Assembly: GCF_036488675.1 (NCBI RefSeq)
Contig: NZ_CP133152.1
Location: 1,116,001-1,180,000, forward strand
DNA length: 64,000 nt
From: Sinorhizobium chiapasense
GTDB taxonomy: Bacteria > Pseudomonadota > Alphaproteobacteria > Rhizobiales > Rhizobiaceae
Direction: 5' to 3'
Shown: one piece after another, positions 1 to 8,750 of the stretch
Numbering within the stretch: position 1 is the stretch's first letter
Layout of the letters: each line of letters begins with the position of its first letter
Translations under genes and position numbers: made by a program
Notes under the pieces: generated by a model
The model's database searches: none
What the model was told of the DNA's origin: nothing
What the model saw: only the letters and a program-made list of their open reading frames with translations

Positions 1-170
1 GCACCATCCATTTCCGCCCCTCAGGCAATGCGCCCGAGCTGCGCTGCTACGCCGAGGCCGCGACTGAGACTGCCGCCTTGGATTTGCTGAATACCGGCCT
101 GACGCAACTGAGACTTTGGGCTGACAGAATTAGCGAGGAACCGCTTGCTCATGAGGAGCGCCCTAATTGA
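1..170 (+). CDS. phosphomannomutase, C-terminal end (5' end outside window)
   Basis: The first complete codon is at position 3 and the frame runs to TGA at 168-170. The last ~55 residues contain IHFRPSGNAPELRCYAEA, the phosphate-binding loop typical of the C-terminal domain of phosphomannomutase/phosphoglucomutase enzymes. The enzyme interconverts mannose-6-P and mannose-1-P in the cytoplasm, feeding the ManC gene that follows. The stop overlaps the TTG start of manC by four bases (TTGA), so the two are almost certainly translationally coupled. Whether this is the noeK/manB type or a general PMM/PGM cannot be decided from the fragment. Confidence 0.85.
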   Translation, partial: TIHFRPSGNAPELRCYAEAATETAALDLLNTGLTQLRLWADRISEEPLAHEERPN

Positions 171-1600
171 TCGAAAAAATTGTCCCCGTGATCATGGCAG
201 GCGGCAAGGGTACTCGACTCTGGCCACTCTCTCGATCGGCCGCACCGAAGCAGTTCATGCAGCTTATCGGTGATTACACGCTGTTCCAGGGCACCCTTCT
301 GCGCGTCTCGGATCGGGACCTCTATGAGCCTGCCGTCGTTGTTACCAATGAGCAGTTCCGGTTCCTTGTAATAGAACAGGCGCGCGACGCAGGTGTCGAC
401 TTGGGTGCGGTTGTGCTCGAGCCAGTGGCACGCAACACCGCCGCCGCAGTGGCGGCCGCCGCGACTGTCATATCCGACGTCTTCGGTGAAGATCGCGTCA
501 TGCATGTGCTGGCATCCGATCACGACATTACGGTCGATCAGTGCTACCGCGCCTGCAATTCGATCGCACTGCGGGAGGCTGCAGACGGAAAATTGGTGAC
601 CTTCGGCATCACACCATTCGAACCGGCGACCGGCTACGGCTACATAGAGGTTGGCGCGGCGCTGGCTAGCGGCGCTTACGCGATCAGGCGTTTTGTTGAA
701 AAGCCGGCTTTGGAAAACGCGCTCAAGATGTTGTCCGCGGGCGGCTTCTATTGGAACTCCGGCATGTTCATGTTCGCGATCTCCACGTTGCTTGAGGAGA
801 TCGCGGAACACGCCCCGGCGGTGCTTAAGGCAACAAACCTGGCGGTATCGAGAGCTGTCGCGGATCTCGACTTTATCCGACTTGATAGTGGCGCTTTCCA
901 AAAATGCCCTGACATTTCAATCGATTACGCGATCATGGAAAAGACGTCCAGGGCGGTGGTCGTGCCCTCGGCGTTCAAATGGTCCGATCTCGGGAGCTGG
1001 GATGCCGTCTGGAAGGCGGGTGTGCGTGATGAGCATGAGAACGTCGCCTCCGCAAACACGACAGTAACAAACACCAAAAACTCCTTGATCATGACCCGAG
1101 GCACGCACCTCGCGGTGCATGGCCTCGAAGGCATTGCCGTGGTTGCGAGCGAGGATGCAGTTTATGTCGGTCGCCTGCAGGACAGCCAGGACGTCGGCAA
1201 GGTTGTCAGGCTCCTCGCCGCCGCGCCTTCGACGTGCAGCCTCACGGAAGCGCATCCGACGACCTACCGACCATGGGGAGGCTCCACGACCATCCTTGAT
1301 GGTGACCATTTTCAAGTAAGACGGGTTGTCGTCAGGCCGGGAGAGAAGCTTTCACTGCAGCGCCACGATCATCGATCCGGGCATTGGATCGTCATTAAGG
1401 GAACCGCAGAAGTGACGATCGGCAAAACGGTGCGAATCCTCAGGGAAAATGAATCGGCCTATATTCCGACCGGCGAAGAGCACAGGCTTGCAAACCCCGG
1501 CAACGTCGTTCTCGAAATTATCGAAGTACAAACCGGCTCCTATCTGGGCGAGGACGACATCACTCCGACTAGTTGGAATGAAACTGAAAGATTCGCATGA
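167..1600 (+). CDS. manC: mannose-1-phosphate guanylyltransferase / mannose-6-phosphate isomerase
   Basis: This 477-residue protein has the usual length and two-domain plan of bifunctional ManC. The N-terminal nucleotidyltransferase half carries the GTP-binding signature GGKGTRLWPLSR (residues 12-23), FVEKP near 178 and KWSDLGSWDAVW near 271. The C-terminal cupin half (about 350-470) carries RPWG and HRSGHWIVIKGTAEV, the type II phosphomannose isomerase signature. It makes GDP-mannose from mannose-1-P and GTP for surface polysaccharide synthesis. TTG at 167 is chosen because it overlaps the upstream stop and the motif spacing from the N-terminus is right; there is no nearby in-frame ATG before MAGGKG. 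Rhizobial homologues in nodulation loci are called noeJ. Confidence 0.93.
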   Translation: MIEKIVPVIMAGGKGTRLWPLSRSAAPKQFMQLIGDYTLFQGTLLRVSDRDLYEPAVVVTNEQFRFLVIEQARDAGVDLGAVVLEPVARNTAAAVAAAATVISDVFGEDRVMHVLASDHDITVDQCYRACNSIALREAADGKLVTFGITPFEPATGYGYIEVGAALASGAYAIRRFVEKPALENALKMLSAGGFYWNSGMFMFAISTLLEEIAEHAPAVLKATNLAVSRAVADLDFIRLDSGAFQKCPDISIDYAIMEKTSRAVVVPSAFKWSDLGSWDAVWKAGVRDEHENVASANTTVTNTKNSLIMTRGTHLAVHGLEGIAVVASEDAVYVGRLQDSQDVGKVVRLLAAAPSTCSLTEAHPTTYRPWGGSTTILDGDHFQVRRVVVRPGEKLSLQRHDHRSGHWIVIKGTAEVTIGKTVRILRENESAYIPTGEEHRLANPGNVVLEIIEVQTGSYLGEDDITPTSWNETERFA

Positions 1601-1631
1601 TGCGAGGCTCTTTAGGGTCACGCTTCAATCT

Positions 1632-2525
1632 CTATGTCTTACGAAGATAGATGCCGCTTCCGGGATCATTAAGAGAGCCAAGGGGCGTCTTTTTTATTTT
1701 TTCAGTCCGACTTTTCCAAAAATAATCGTTAAAGAACAATATTTTAAAACGATTGTTATACATCAAAAAAGCGCGTAGAGCATACATCTCATTCCAAGAT
1801 CTATTATTTTCTCTTATCCAAACCTCTGGGTACTCCCAGCCTGCGAATATATCGTGGAAATGCACTATAACCCCAGGCTGGAGAGCAGGTAATATTTCAA
1901 AAAACTCGTGGCTGACATCTGACCCCGTCTTCATGATATGGGATGAGTCTATAAAAAGAATATCGTTTGCTTTCATAGACTCGAAAACGTCAGGATCAAC
2001 AGCCTGCACAGGTTTTTCGACTATTTTGCACCGCGCTGTATCCTGCTCTGTTAGCAAACTGTACAACCTCTTCGGATAGGGTTCAATAAATGTAAATTCT
2101 GTATCAATTTTAAATGTTTCAACTGTATCCAGAGCGCAAGCCGATGAGTATCCCGATCCAATTTCAACAAATTTACGAGGTTTTACCGATGCCATAATCG
2201 ATGCAAGGGTGTATGCATCACCTAGGTTGAAAAGTTCATTTGAGTCCGTGTATCTCTTGTTACTGCATTTGGAACCCAAAAAAGCCACCTTTTCAAAGAA
2301 GGTACTTATTTCTTCAAAGAAGATATCCATTTCAGAATTATTGAAATCAGGAAATTCCGACTTCTTGTTTTTTTCTCGATTTATTACAAATTCATCCACA
2401 TCTCTTGAATTTACTATTGGAGAACCGAAATGCCCAGGCGGCGCGTATAATTTCGCTCCTCCAGCGAGGCTGAGTATCCGATTCGCAAGTCTCATCGCAA
2501 TTTTTAGAACAAGACTGCTTTCCAT
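1632..2525 (-). CDS. class I SAM-dependent methyltransferase (AT-rich island gene)
   Basis: About 297 residues from the ATG at 2525; a TTG at 2579 would add 18 residues. The Rossmann SAM-binding motif is FVEIGSGYSSACALDT, followed by the acidic strand FIEPYP and the DILFIDSSH segment, matching the Methyltransf_24-like type often found in glycan or glycolipid clusters. It probably methylates a sugar or glycan intermediate in the cytoplasm; the substrate is unknown. Base composition is conspicuously AT-rich with many Lys/Asn/Ile/Phe codons, unlike the GC-rich genes on both sides, which suggests recent acquisition. It is convergent with manC (31 bases between stops). Confidence 0.8.
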   Translation of the reverse strand: MESSLVLKIAMRLANRILSLAGGAKLYAPPGHFGSPIVNSRDVDEFVINREKNKKSEFPDFNNSEMDIFFEEISTFFEKVAFLGSKCSNKRYTDSNELFNLGDAYTLASIMASVKPRKFVEIGSGYSSACALDTVETFKIDTEFTFIEPYPKRLYSLLTEQDTARCKIVEKPVQAVDPDVFESMKANDILFIDSSHIMKTGSDVSHEFFEILPALQPGVIVHFHDIFAGWEYPEVWIRENNRSWNEMYALRAFLMYNNRFKILFFNDYFWKSRTEKIKKTPLGSLNDPGSGIYLRKT

Positions 2526-2718
2526 ATCGCGCTCCGAAGTTTGCGCAGGACCGCTGCTGATCCAATATAAAGTGACCAATTTGGACCCTGCCGCTGCATA
2601 CCGCCGCAGCGGGGACAGAGTCCGGCCCGATCAAGGATGGATGGCTGAAGCCTCGATTAGGTCATCGCATTTACCTTGACATCATTGGAGTAGCTTTCTC
2701 GCCCGGCGAGCTAAACTT

Positions 2719-3450
2719 TCACGCCCTCCGGGCGGCGATCATCAAACCACTGCGTAGGTGCGGAAAGACATTCGCAGATTTGAGCAGCAGATGGGAGATA
2801 TGCGCGACCTGGGTCGCGCCCTTCCAGCCATCGTCATACTGCTCCGCGAAAATCGGCACCATTCCAGCTTTTTCCAACTGCCATATGAGTTGTGGCAGAA
2901 CATACTCCTGCTGGTGACCGAGCGATTCGCCAGGCGCCGGATAGCGGAAATTGTCCAGCACTGCCTTGCCTGCCAGCATGTACAGGATATTGCGCACACG
3001 CGAGCCGTTCGGCGTGGTCACGAACAGCAGGCCGTTCGGCTTGAGGAAGCGCATGATCCGCTGGAAAACGACATAGGGAGGCTGCGGCAAATGCTCGATC
3101 ACTTCCTGTAGCACGACGAGGTCGAACATGTCGTCGAGCGCGCCCTCATCCGACGTTAGGTCGACAAGGCGGAAATCGATACCAAAGTCCTGCACATCGG
3201 CCGCAGCGCACTCATTGACGTCTCCCACATAGGATTTGATGCCGAGTATCTTCGACAGAAGAACGGCCATGATGCCGCCGCCAATATCGATCGCAGTGAT
3301 GTGGGAGGGCAGATCCAGCATTTGAAGCTTGTCGAATGCCTTCCAGAAGCGGTCGATGGAGCGCTTGTAATAGTCCTGGTGTTCGACGAAACTGCGACCC
3401 TCTATAAGATTGCGATACTGTTTCGCAAACTCCGCGCGTGTGACTGGCAA
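2719..3450 (-). CDS. class I SAM-dependent methyltransferase
   Basis: 243 residues starting at TTG 3450, which has an AAGGAG ribosome site about 8 bases upstream. The SAM-binding motif is AIDIGGGIMAVLLSKILG, with GDVNE at the acidic position and the later motifs VVLQEVIEHLPQPP and FLKPNGLLFVTTPNGS, a clear Methyltransf_11/23-type core. It lies in the polysaccharide block between another methyltransferase and a membrane glycosyltransferase, so O- or N-methylation of a surface sugar is the likely job. Composition is normal for the window. The exact substrate cannot be read from sequence. Confidence 0.82.
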   Translation of the reverse strand: MPVTRAEFAKQYRNLIEGRSFVEHQDYYKRSIDRFWKAFDKLQMLDLPSHITAIDIGGGIMAVLLSKILGIKSYVGDVNECAAADVQDFGIDFRLVDLTSDEGALDDMFDLVVLQEVIEHLPQPPYVVFQRIMRFLKPNGLLFVTTPNGSRVRNILYMLAGKAVLDNFRYPAPGESLGHQQEYVLPQLIWQLEKAGMVPIFAEQYDDGWKGATQVAHISHLLLKSANVFPHLRSGLMIAARRA

Positions 3451-3763
3451 GACGCTACTCCTTGCTGTTCATCGAGACGGACATCAGTGTACGAGCCTCG
3501 CAAGAACTGATCCATTCTCCATTTGGGGAGTTCCGTTCCATCCATCGAAGGATAGGCGAGTCGACGATGCCAGCGCCGCGGCAGCACCGACAGGGAGCAT
3601 GGCTATGTCGAGATGGGCCGCCGGCCGCTCGAGCTCACGGTCAAGTACATGGACGTAGTCCACGCCTGAGGTTTGATGCCCTGACACGGTCGATTGTTGC
3701 AAGTTTTCAGCGTGCACGGATTGTCCAGTCGAAGGCTCATTATTACCTACGGCCGGCCTTCTC
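3451..3763. other. gene-free stretch between methyltransferase and GT2 genes
   Basis: No supported gene, RNA or repeat was seen in these 313 bases. Short open frames on both strands show no recognisable motifs. As both flanking genes read leftwards, the region may hold the promoter of the 2719-3450 methyltransferase gene. Confidence 0.5.
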
Positions 3764-4966
3764 CTAGAACTTCTTTTCGCGGTCGGTCCTGACCCAGCCC
3801 TCCTTGGCGCCGCCAAGGAAGGCACGCGGATAAAGTCGCAGTTTCCACAGGACGTAACGTAGAATCTTGCCTATGGCATTCGCGGGCAGTGCCTTGCGCC
3901 CATGGACATGCCAAGCAACGAGCGTCGCGACGAGTACCACGAGCAGGTTTGTCGCATCGATCGCAAAGGGCCAGACGGATATGCCGGCTACAGCGACGAA
4001 GCCCGCGAGCAGCATCGCTGATACAAGCAGAAGCACGAGCAGTGTCAAAGGCGGCACCATCAGGTCCAAAGTGAGTGCGAGGCGGGCCGGATTTCGGAGG
4101 ATCAGAGGGTTCACCAGAGATCGCAACTCCGAACGGATCATCTCCAGATGCCCCCCCTCCCAGCGCCGGCGCTGCGAGTTGGTCCCTTCTGTCGAGCTGG
4201 GAAATTGGCTGGTTACAAGCGCGTCCTCGCAGAACTGTGGCGCATATCCGGCGCTCGCGAGATCCAGCCCCAGTTTCATGTCTTCCACGCGGTGCGCATG
4301 GGCGACATCCGCACAGCGCAAGGCATGCCAAGGGACCGCAAGACCCGTTCCCGTAGCCTGGCACGGTAGACCCAAACGGGCCAATCCAAGCGGGCGCACG
4401 TGATTTTTGACGAGAAACGCAAATTCTGCGACTGAAAGATGGAGCCTGTTGTCGCCGGGAGCTGTCATCAGGTTGCGCGACTGAGCCGGCCTGCCGCTCG
4501 TAATAACCGCCGCAGTAAGTCTTTCCAGCGCCTTTTCTCCAAGACGGCAGTCCGCATCCACAAACACCACGATGTCGGGCGGCGCTTTTTCCAGGTATCG
4601 AATGCCGGCATCGAGAGCAAAGCCCTTGCCACGATGGTTCCTGTCAAGCCGCTCGATAACTTCTGCTCCTCCCGCCCGCGCAATCGCGGCAGTTTGGTCC
4701 GAGCAATTATCGGCCACTACGACCAACCGGTCTGCTTCGCAGAGCTGACTTGCGATGCTGGCGAGCGTGGCGGCGATGCCGCTTTCTTCGTCGTGTGCGG
4801 GCACGAGGATGCATACCGCGGCGTCCCCTCTTCGCCACCCTTCAGCGACACGCCGCCTTCGCAGGGGCAGACTGCCAATCAAGCACTGTACCGCGTAAAT
4901 TCCACTCGGCACAACAAGGGCAACGGACAACCCGAATATTGCGTAGCCCAAAGCGGCGCTCAGCAT
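3764..4966 (-). CDS. membrane-anchored family 2 glycosyltransferase
   Basis: 400 residues. An N-terminal membrane helix (about residues 5-27) precedes a GT2 catalytic domain: LVPAHDEESGIAAT near 55, VVADNCSDQT, the DxD-like VFVDADCR near 137, and the processive-type QRRRW motif near 265. Two further hydrophobic helices follow (about 300-330), then a basic tail. This layout is that of membrane GT2 enzymes which transfer a sugar from an NDP donor to a lipid-linked acceptor or growing chain on the inner face of the inner membrane. The start has a strong AAGGAGGG site. The neighbours indicate surface polysaccharide assembly; sugar specificity is unknown. Confidence 0.87.
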   Translation of the reverse strand: MLSAALGYAIFGLSVALVVPSGIYAVQCLIGSLPLRRRRVAEGWRRGDAAVCILVPAHDEESGIAATLASIASQLCEADRLVVVADNCSDQTAAIARAGGAEVIERLDRNHRGKGFALDAGIRYLEKAPPDIVVFVDADCRLGEKALERLTAAVITSGRPAQSRNLMTAPGDNRLHLSVAEFAFLVKNHVRPLGLARLGLPCQATGTGLAVPWHALRCADVAHAHRVEDMKLGLDLASAGYAPQFCEDALVTSQFPSSTEGTNSQRRRWEGGHLEMIRSELRSLVNPLILRNPARLALTLDLMVPPLTLLVLLLVSAMLLAGFVAVAGISVWPFAIDATNLLVVLVATLVAWHVHGRKALPANAIGKILRYVLWKLRLYPRAFLGGAKEGWVRTDREKKF

Positions 4967-5257
4967 TTGCCCTCCTTACTGACGAGAAGGAGTCGAGGAT
5001 AACGCAGGAAGCATGCGGGCGGTCAATATGTCTCTGGTGACGTTGAAAGTACCTCCTTCGGGCAAGAATCTGTCCTACTTGCCGCTGGCACAGAGAAAGG
5101 GCTCCCTCTCCCTACTCCAAATTGACGTCCTGACGGCTGATTTGGGCCGCTGAATTCATCGGCTAAAATTTCTGCATCCAAGCAAACCATGCGAAGCGGC
5201 TGGGGCCGAAATACTTGAAGTTGCTGCCAGTTAACGCGAGAAGAACGGGGAACGTCG

Positions 5258-6049
5258 ATGGAGGGTTCAGCTCTCTCGCCTACGATCGGCGCGCGTCACG
5301 CCGGTCGTAGATACTATTTTCTGGGCGTGCCTTTTGACTGCATTGCCAAGAAAACCGTCGTGGATCTAGTCAGCAGGTGCGGCTCGAACGTGCGATTTCG
5401 CTATGTCGTTACGCCGAATGTCGACCATGTGGTAAGACTGAACAAGAACGCGATGCTCGCCCCGTATTATGAGCACGCCTGGTTATCACTCTGCGATAGC
5501 CGGCCAATCGCAAGGCTGGCGAAGATTCTGTCGCTGGATTTGCCTCTTGTGACTGGTTCAGATCTTACAGCCGTTCTCTTCGGTTCCGTGATCCAGAGTG
5601 GGGACCGCATCACGTTGGTGGCTGCCAACGAGGGCATTGTCCGGGCTCTCGAGCGGGCATATCCCAGGGTTTGTTTCCGCGCCATAGTGCCTCCCGACGC
5701 CGTGTGGTCCAACGCCGCAGCCGTGGAGGCTTGCGTGGATTTCGCCGTACGGGAACGAGCACGCTTCATCTTCATCGCGATTGGATCGCCGCAGTCGGAG
5801 AAGATTGCGCACGCGATACTGACGCATCCGGAAGCGCGGGGCATCGGCTTCTGCATAGGCGCAAGCTTGGAGTTTCTTACGGGAGACAAGAGGCGCGCTC
5901 CGGTTTGGATGCGCGAGATGGGGCTGGAGTGGCTGCACCGACTTGCGTCAGACCCGAGAAGGTTATGGCGACGGTATGTCTTTGCAGTCCTGCCTCTCGT
6001 TCGCCTTTTCGCTGGTGAAGTTGCTCGCAGACACTATCGGCCGGGTTAA
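5258..6049 (+). CDS. WecG/TagA/CpsF family glycosyltransferase
   Basis: 263 residues, the normal length of the GT26 family. Recognisable elements are the N-terminal YYFLGVPFDCIAKKTVVDLV, VVTPNVDHVV, the DSRPIARLAK segment, LPLVTGSDLTAVLF, and the C-terminal FIFIAIGSPQSEKIA and GIGFCIGASLEFLTG. Members add ManNAcA, glucose or a similar sugar to a polyprenyl-linked intermediate (WecG, TagA, GumM). It is the only rightward gene inside the cluster and is divergent from the GT2 gene at 4966, so the ~290-base spacer should hold promoters for both. It may act early in repeat-unit assembly. Confidence 0.9.
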   Translation: MEGSALSPTIGARHAGRRYYFLGVPFDCIAKKTVVDLVSRCGSNVRFRYVVTPNVDHVVRLNKNAMLAPYYEHAWLSLCDSRPIARLAKILSLDLPLVTGSDLTAVLFGSVIQSGDRITLVAANEGIVRALERAYPRVCFRAIVPPDAVWSNAAAVEACVDFAVRERARFIFIAIGSPQSEKIAHAILTHPEARGIGFCIGASLEFLTGDKRRAPVWMREMGLEWLHRLASDPRRLWRRYVFAVLPLVRLFAGEVARRHYRPG

Positions 6050-6056
6050 GGCGTGC

Positions 6057-6071
6057 CGGCTTCGAAAGCCG
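6057..6071. terminator. short inverted repeat between convergent genes
   Basis: A perfect 6-base stem (CGGCTT / AAGCCG) with a 3-base CGA loop sits 8 bases after the stop of the WecG-family gene, in the gap before the convergent GT2 gene. There is no T-run on either side, so use as a bidirectional terminator is only a suggestion. Confidence 0.3.
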
Positions 6072-6120
6072 AAGATCCCACCGGCAACTCCGGCAAGCCA
6101 TCTGTCTTCGGCCGACGACG

Positions 6121-7044
6121 TCAGGTGGCAAGCGCACCGCGTAACGCCGCGCGATGTCTTTGACCCAGCGGGATCCTCACGGTCTCGCCAGCGATTACGC
6201 CCAAGCGGAACATCATCGTCGCCAAGGCGCCGTGGCGTCTCCGGTAATAGCGGATACGATTGGCCGACATCAGGGAGCACAAAAACGGGTTATCCTGAAA
6301 CTCGCCACCAATATGAATGGCGCGAGCGCGTGCCTCGTATAGGATCGCAAGACCGGCACGGCGCACCCTTTCCTGGTAGTCAACCTCCTCGCTGTAGAGG
6401 AAGAACGATTCGTCCCAATCCCCGACGGCCGACCGCGTCCGCGCGCCAACGGCCAGAATGGCGCCGACTGCCCATTCGACCTGACCGCCTTCTCGGTAAA
6501 CGACGGGATTGAAGACGGTCTCGCTCAGGCCAAGGCGGCCAGCAAGCTGCGAACCAATGAGCGCGTCCGCCCAAGCCGTCTTGAGCGACGGCTCGCGCCG
6601 CACGGAACGACTGACGCTGCCGTCCTCGTCCAGGACCTGCGGAACTACGATCCCAACCGATGTATCGGCCAAGCGATCATTCAGTATCCGCGCAGCGCCC
6701 GGGTACAACCGGATGTCAGGATTGAGAATCAGCACGTTCCAATCGGACCCGATCGTTGCTGTTGCCGCATTGATCCCCGCCGAGTAGCCGGCGTTTCGGG
6801 TCATTCTAATGATGCGGGCAGCAATTGGATGAGTGAGCGCGATGTCGACGCTTAGATCCTGCGAAGCGTTGTCGACGACAATCACTTGGTAGCTTTCGAG
6901 TCCTTCGAGACCGGCGGGCAACGAGTCGAGCAACCCAGGTAGGACAGACGAGCTGTTGTAGGTCACGATCACAACGGCGAGTGGCTGCTGCCGGCTAGCT
7001 GAAGCCGGTTCGTTGACCTGCTCGTTCTCAAATAATCTCAACAT
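6121..7044 (-). CDS. family 2 glycosyltransferase (rhamnosyltransferase-like)
   Basis: 307 residues, soluble GT2 fold: AVVIVTYNSSSVLPGLLDSL near the N-terminus, VIVVDNASQDLSVDIA, NAGYSAGINAA and LILNPDIRL, then FFLYSEEVDYQERVRRAG in the acceptor region. This pattern (TYNS, NPD, SEEVD) is typical of WbbL/rhamnosyltransferase-like enzymes that extend a lipid-linked oligosaccharide in the cytoplasm. The gene reads left behind the methyltransferase at 7141 (gap ~96 bases) and probably shares its transcript. Donor sugar unknown. Confidence 0.87.
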   Translation of the reverse strand: MLRLFENEQVNEPASASRQQPLAVVIVTYNSSSVLPGLLDSLPAGLEGLESYQVIVVDNASQDLSVDIALTHPIAARIIRMTRNAGYSAGINAATATIGSDWNVLILNPDIRLYPGAARILNDRLADTSVGIVVPQVLDEDGSVSRSVRREPSLKTAWADALIGSQLAGRLGLSETVFNPVVYREGGQVEWAVGAILAVGARTRSAVGDWDESFFLYSEEVDYQERVRRAGLAILYEARARAIHIGGEFQDNPFLCSLMSANRIRYYRRRHGALATMMFRLGVIAGETVRIPLGQRHRAALRGALAT

Positions 7045-7140
7045 CGCGATGGTTTTTCCGCTTCTCGGCGTCTGTAGTCGTATTCCTTCAGAGCATTTTC
7101 GTTCTCATTGCGGGTCTTGTTCACGTCCCACCGATTGTGT

Positions 7141-7806
7141 TCAAATCGACGACGAGGAGCTTTTGCGAATGACGATCATCGACTTTGGAACCCCAAAGAA
7201 TCGCTCCCAGTACAATTGCCCGTCGGGAAAGTACGATCGCATCTGCGTTGCGCCGATCAGTTCGATGGACATCACTTCTTGCAGCGTCTGTCGATCGCTC
7301 CAACCGTGCGTATGGCCCAATGGCCATCGAGAGGCGATTCTCCAGCGAATCGACAGGGGCAAGAACTGCATTCCGGGGAAGAGCCAATGCGGTTCAATCG
7401 GAAAATACCGGTACGGTGTTTGCACCAAATAACTGGGCGCCAAAGACCGAATCTGGTGCGAGAGGGCAGACCACGCCTTGTGCCCCCCGACGTGTTCAAA
7501 GAGGCTATTCGAGAATACAAGATCAAAGCTATGGCTTCCGACCAGCTTATCTGCTTGGCAGGCATCTCCTGCAATGGCTGTCAGCCAAGTTTCTTCTTCG
7601 CTCGGCTCGAGGTTGACGACTGTAACGTGCCGAGGCCGCACCGGGGCACGCAACCACCAAAGCCGCGTTCCGCCAAGATCCAGAACATTCATCTCAGCAA
7701 GCTCCGGAAGGTGCCGTCGAATCCACTCCCAACGACGAATCCGCATCCGCTCCGCTAACGAATTGTCCGCAGCGACGAACAGACCGCGCGTGCTCCCGAT
7801 ACACAT
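7141..7806 (-). CDS. class I SAM-dependent methyltransferase
   Basis: About 221 residues from ATG 7806; the frame stays open upstream to 7890 and the start is uncertain because no strong ribosome site is visible. The SAM motif reads MNVLDLGGTRLWWL, with VTVVNLEPSEEET at the acidic position, FDLVFSNSLFEHVGG and SYLVQTPYRYFPIEPHW. These are features of Methyltransf_11-type enzymes found in glycan clusters. It is the third methyltransferase in this 10-kb block, suggesting a polysaccharide with several methylated sugars. Substrate unknown. Confidence 0.78.
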   Translation of the reverse strand: MCIGSTRGLFVAADNSLAERMRIRRWEWIRRHLPELAEMNVLDLGGTRLWWLRAPVRPRHVTVVNLEPSEEETWLTAIAGDACQADKLVGSHSFDLVFSNSLFEHVGGHKAWSALSHQIRSLAPSYLVQTPYRYFPIEPHWLFPGMQFLPLSIRWRIASRWPLGHTHGWSDRQTLQEVMSIELIGATQMRSYFPDGQLYWERFFGVPKSMIVIRKSSSSSI

Positions 7807-7929
7807 GATGCGACCCAGTAAACGGTGTTGACGTCTATTTGATACACGATCGTATCTTGGGCGGCGACTGGCTATTCGACGTAGGGCCACGTCTGTTTTA
7901 AGTATACGCGAACGCTGCGGAAGATGGCA

Positions 7930-8697
7930 TTAATAACCGTACTTTTCGGGGGCAAATCGGCACTTGTTCAAAACGACACCGAGCACGTTGGTTCTCTCGG
8001 ACAATTCCTGCTCACAGACGTCCACTTCGCCAAGGGTGCTCTGCTCGGCCGCCGCGACGAGAATGACGCAATCGACGTTCGGCAGAAATGCCACAACGTC
8101 GTCATTGGAAAGCATGGGTGGCATGTCGAACAGGACGACGTCCGGACTCATTCTTTGCCGCATCTCCTGAAGCACCCTTCCCGTCTCGCGGCTTTGCAAT
8201 AGCTCCGCCGAAAACGGCACTGCCTGACTGTTGGCGCCGATTGCTAGATTGTCGCGGTGGCGCAGAAAGACGCCGGCGAGCTCGCTCTCACCTTTCAGAA
8301 AAGTCTCGATCGTTGACGGAGCCTCCACACCAAGCATCTTGGCAACCTGCGGTCGCTTCAGGTCCAGATCGACCAGCACCGTGCGACACTCCCTCTGGTT
8401 CGCCAGGCTGAACGCCAGATTCAATGCGACAAAGGTCTTGCCGCATCCGGGTGTCGGCGACGTGATGGCAACCGTCGTCCAGTTGTTCTGCTGTAACTGC
8501 TGGAGCAGTTTGGTTCGCATCATGTCGAATACCGCGTATGCCGGGTTCAGTCGGCTCGCTGTGACGATCCGGTTGCCGGCGGCGACACGTACATCGGTTC
8601 GCAATGGCGGCAACTTCTCCCAAAGTGGTTCGCTTCCCGCCCGGTTCGGTCGTTCCGACGTGCGTAGCTCCTGCAACGACACTTTACGGTGTTCCAT
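7930..8697 (-). CDS. CpsD/BY-kinase-like polysaccharide co-polymerase ATPase
   Basis: 255 residues with the P-loop fold of CpsD/CapB tyrosine kinases. The Walker A is SPTPGCGKT, Walker A' is VLVDLDLKRPQVAKMLG and Walker B is VVLFDMPPML. The C-terminus ends EKYGY with only one or two tyrosines rather than a long Tyr-rich cluster, so autophosphorylation may be limited. Such proteins bind the cytoplasmic tail of the Wzz-like partner and control chain length and export of polysaccharide. The partner is the gene immediately upstream (8751-10307), and the separate-polypeptide arrangement resembles CapA/CapB rather than the fused Wzc/ExoP form. Confidence 0.85.
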   Translation of the reverse strand: MEHRKVSLQELRTSERPNRAGSEPLWEKLPPLRTDVRVAAGNRIVTASRLNPAYAVFDMMRTKLLQQLQQNNWTTVAITSPTPGCGKTFVALNLAFSLANQRECRTVLVDLDLKRPQVAKMLGVEAPSTIETFLKGESELAGVFLRHRDNLAIGANSQAVPFSAELLQSRETGRVLQEMRQRMSPDVVLFDMPPMLSNDDVVAFLPNVDCVILVAAAEQSTLGEVDVCEQELSERTNVLGVVLNKCRFAPEKYGY

Positions 8698-8750
8698 ATC
8701 TCACGCCTCGAATTTGCATAAGCGGCACAGCTCTTTCGGGCTCTTCCTCG

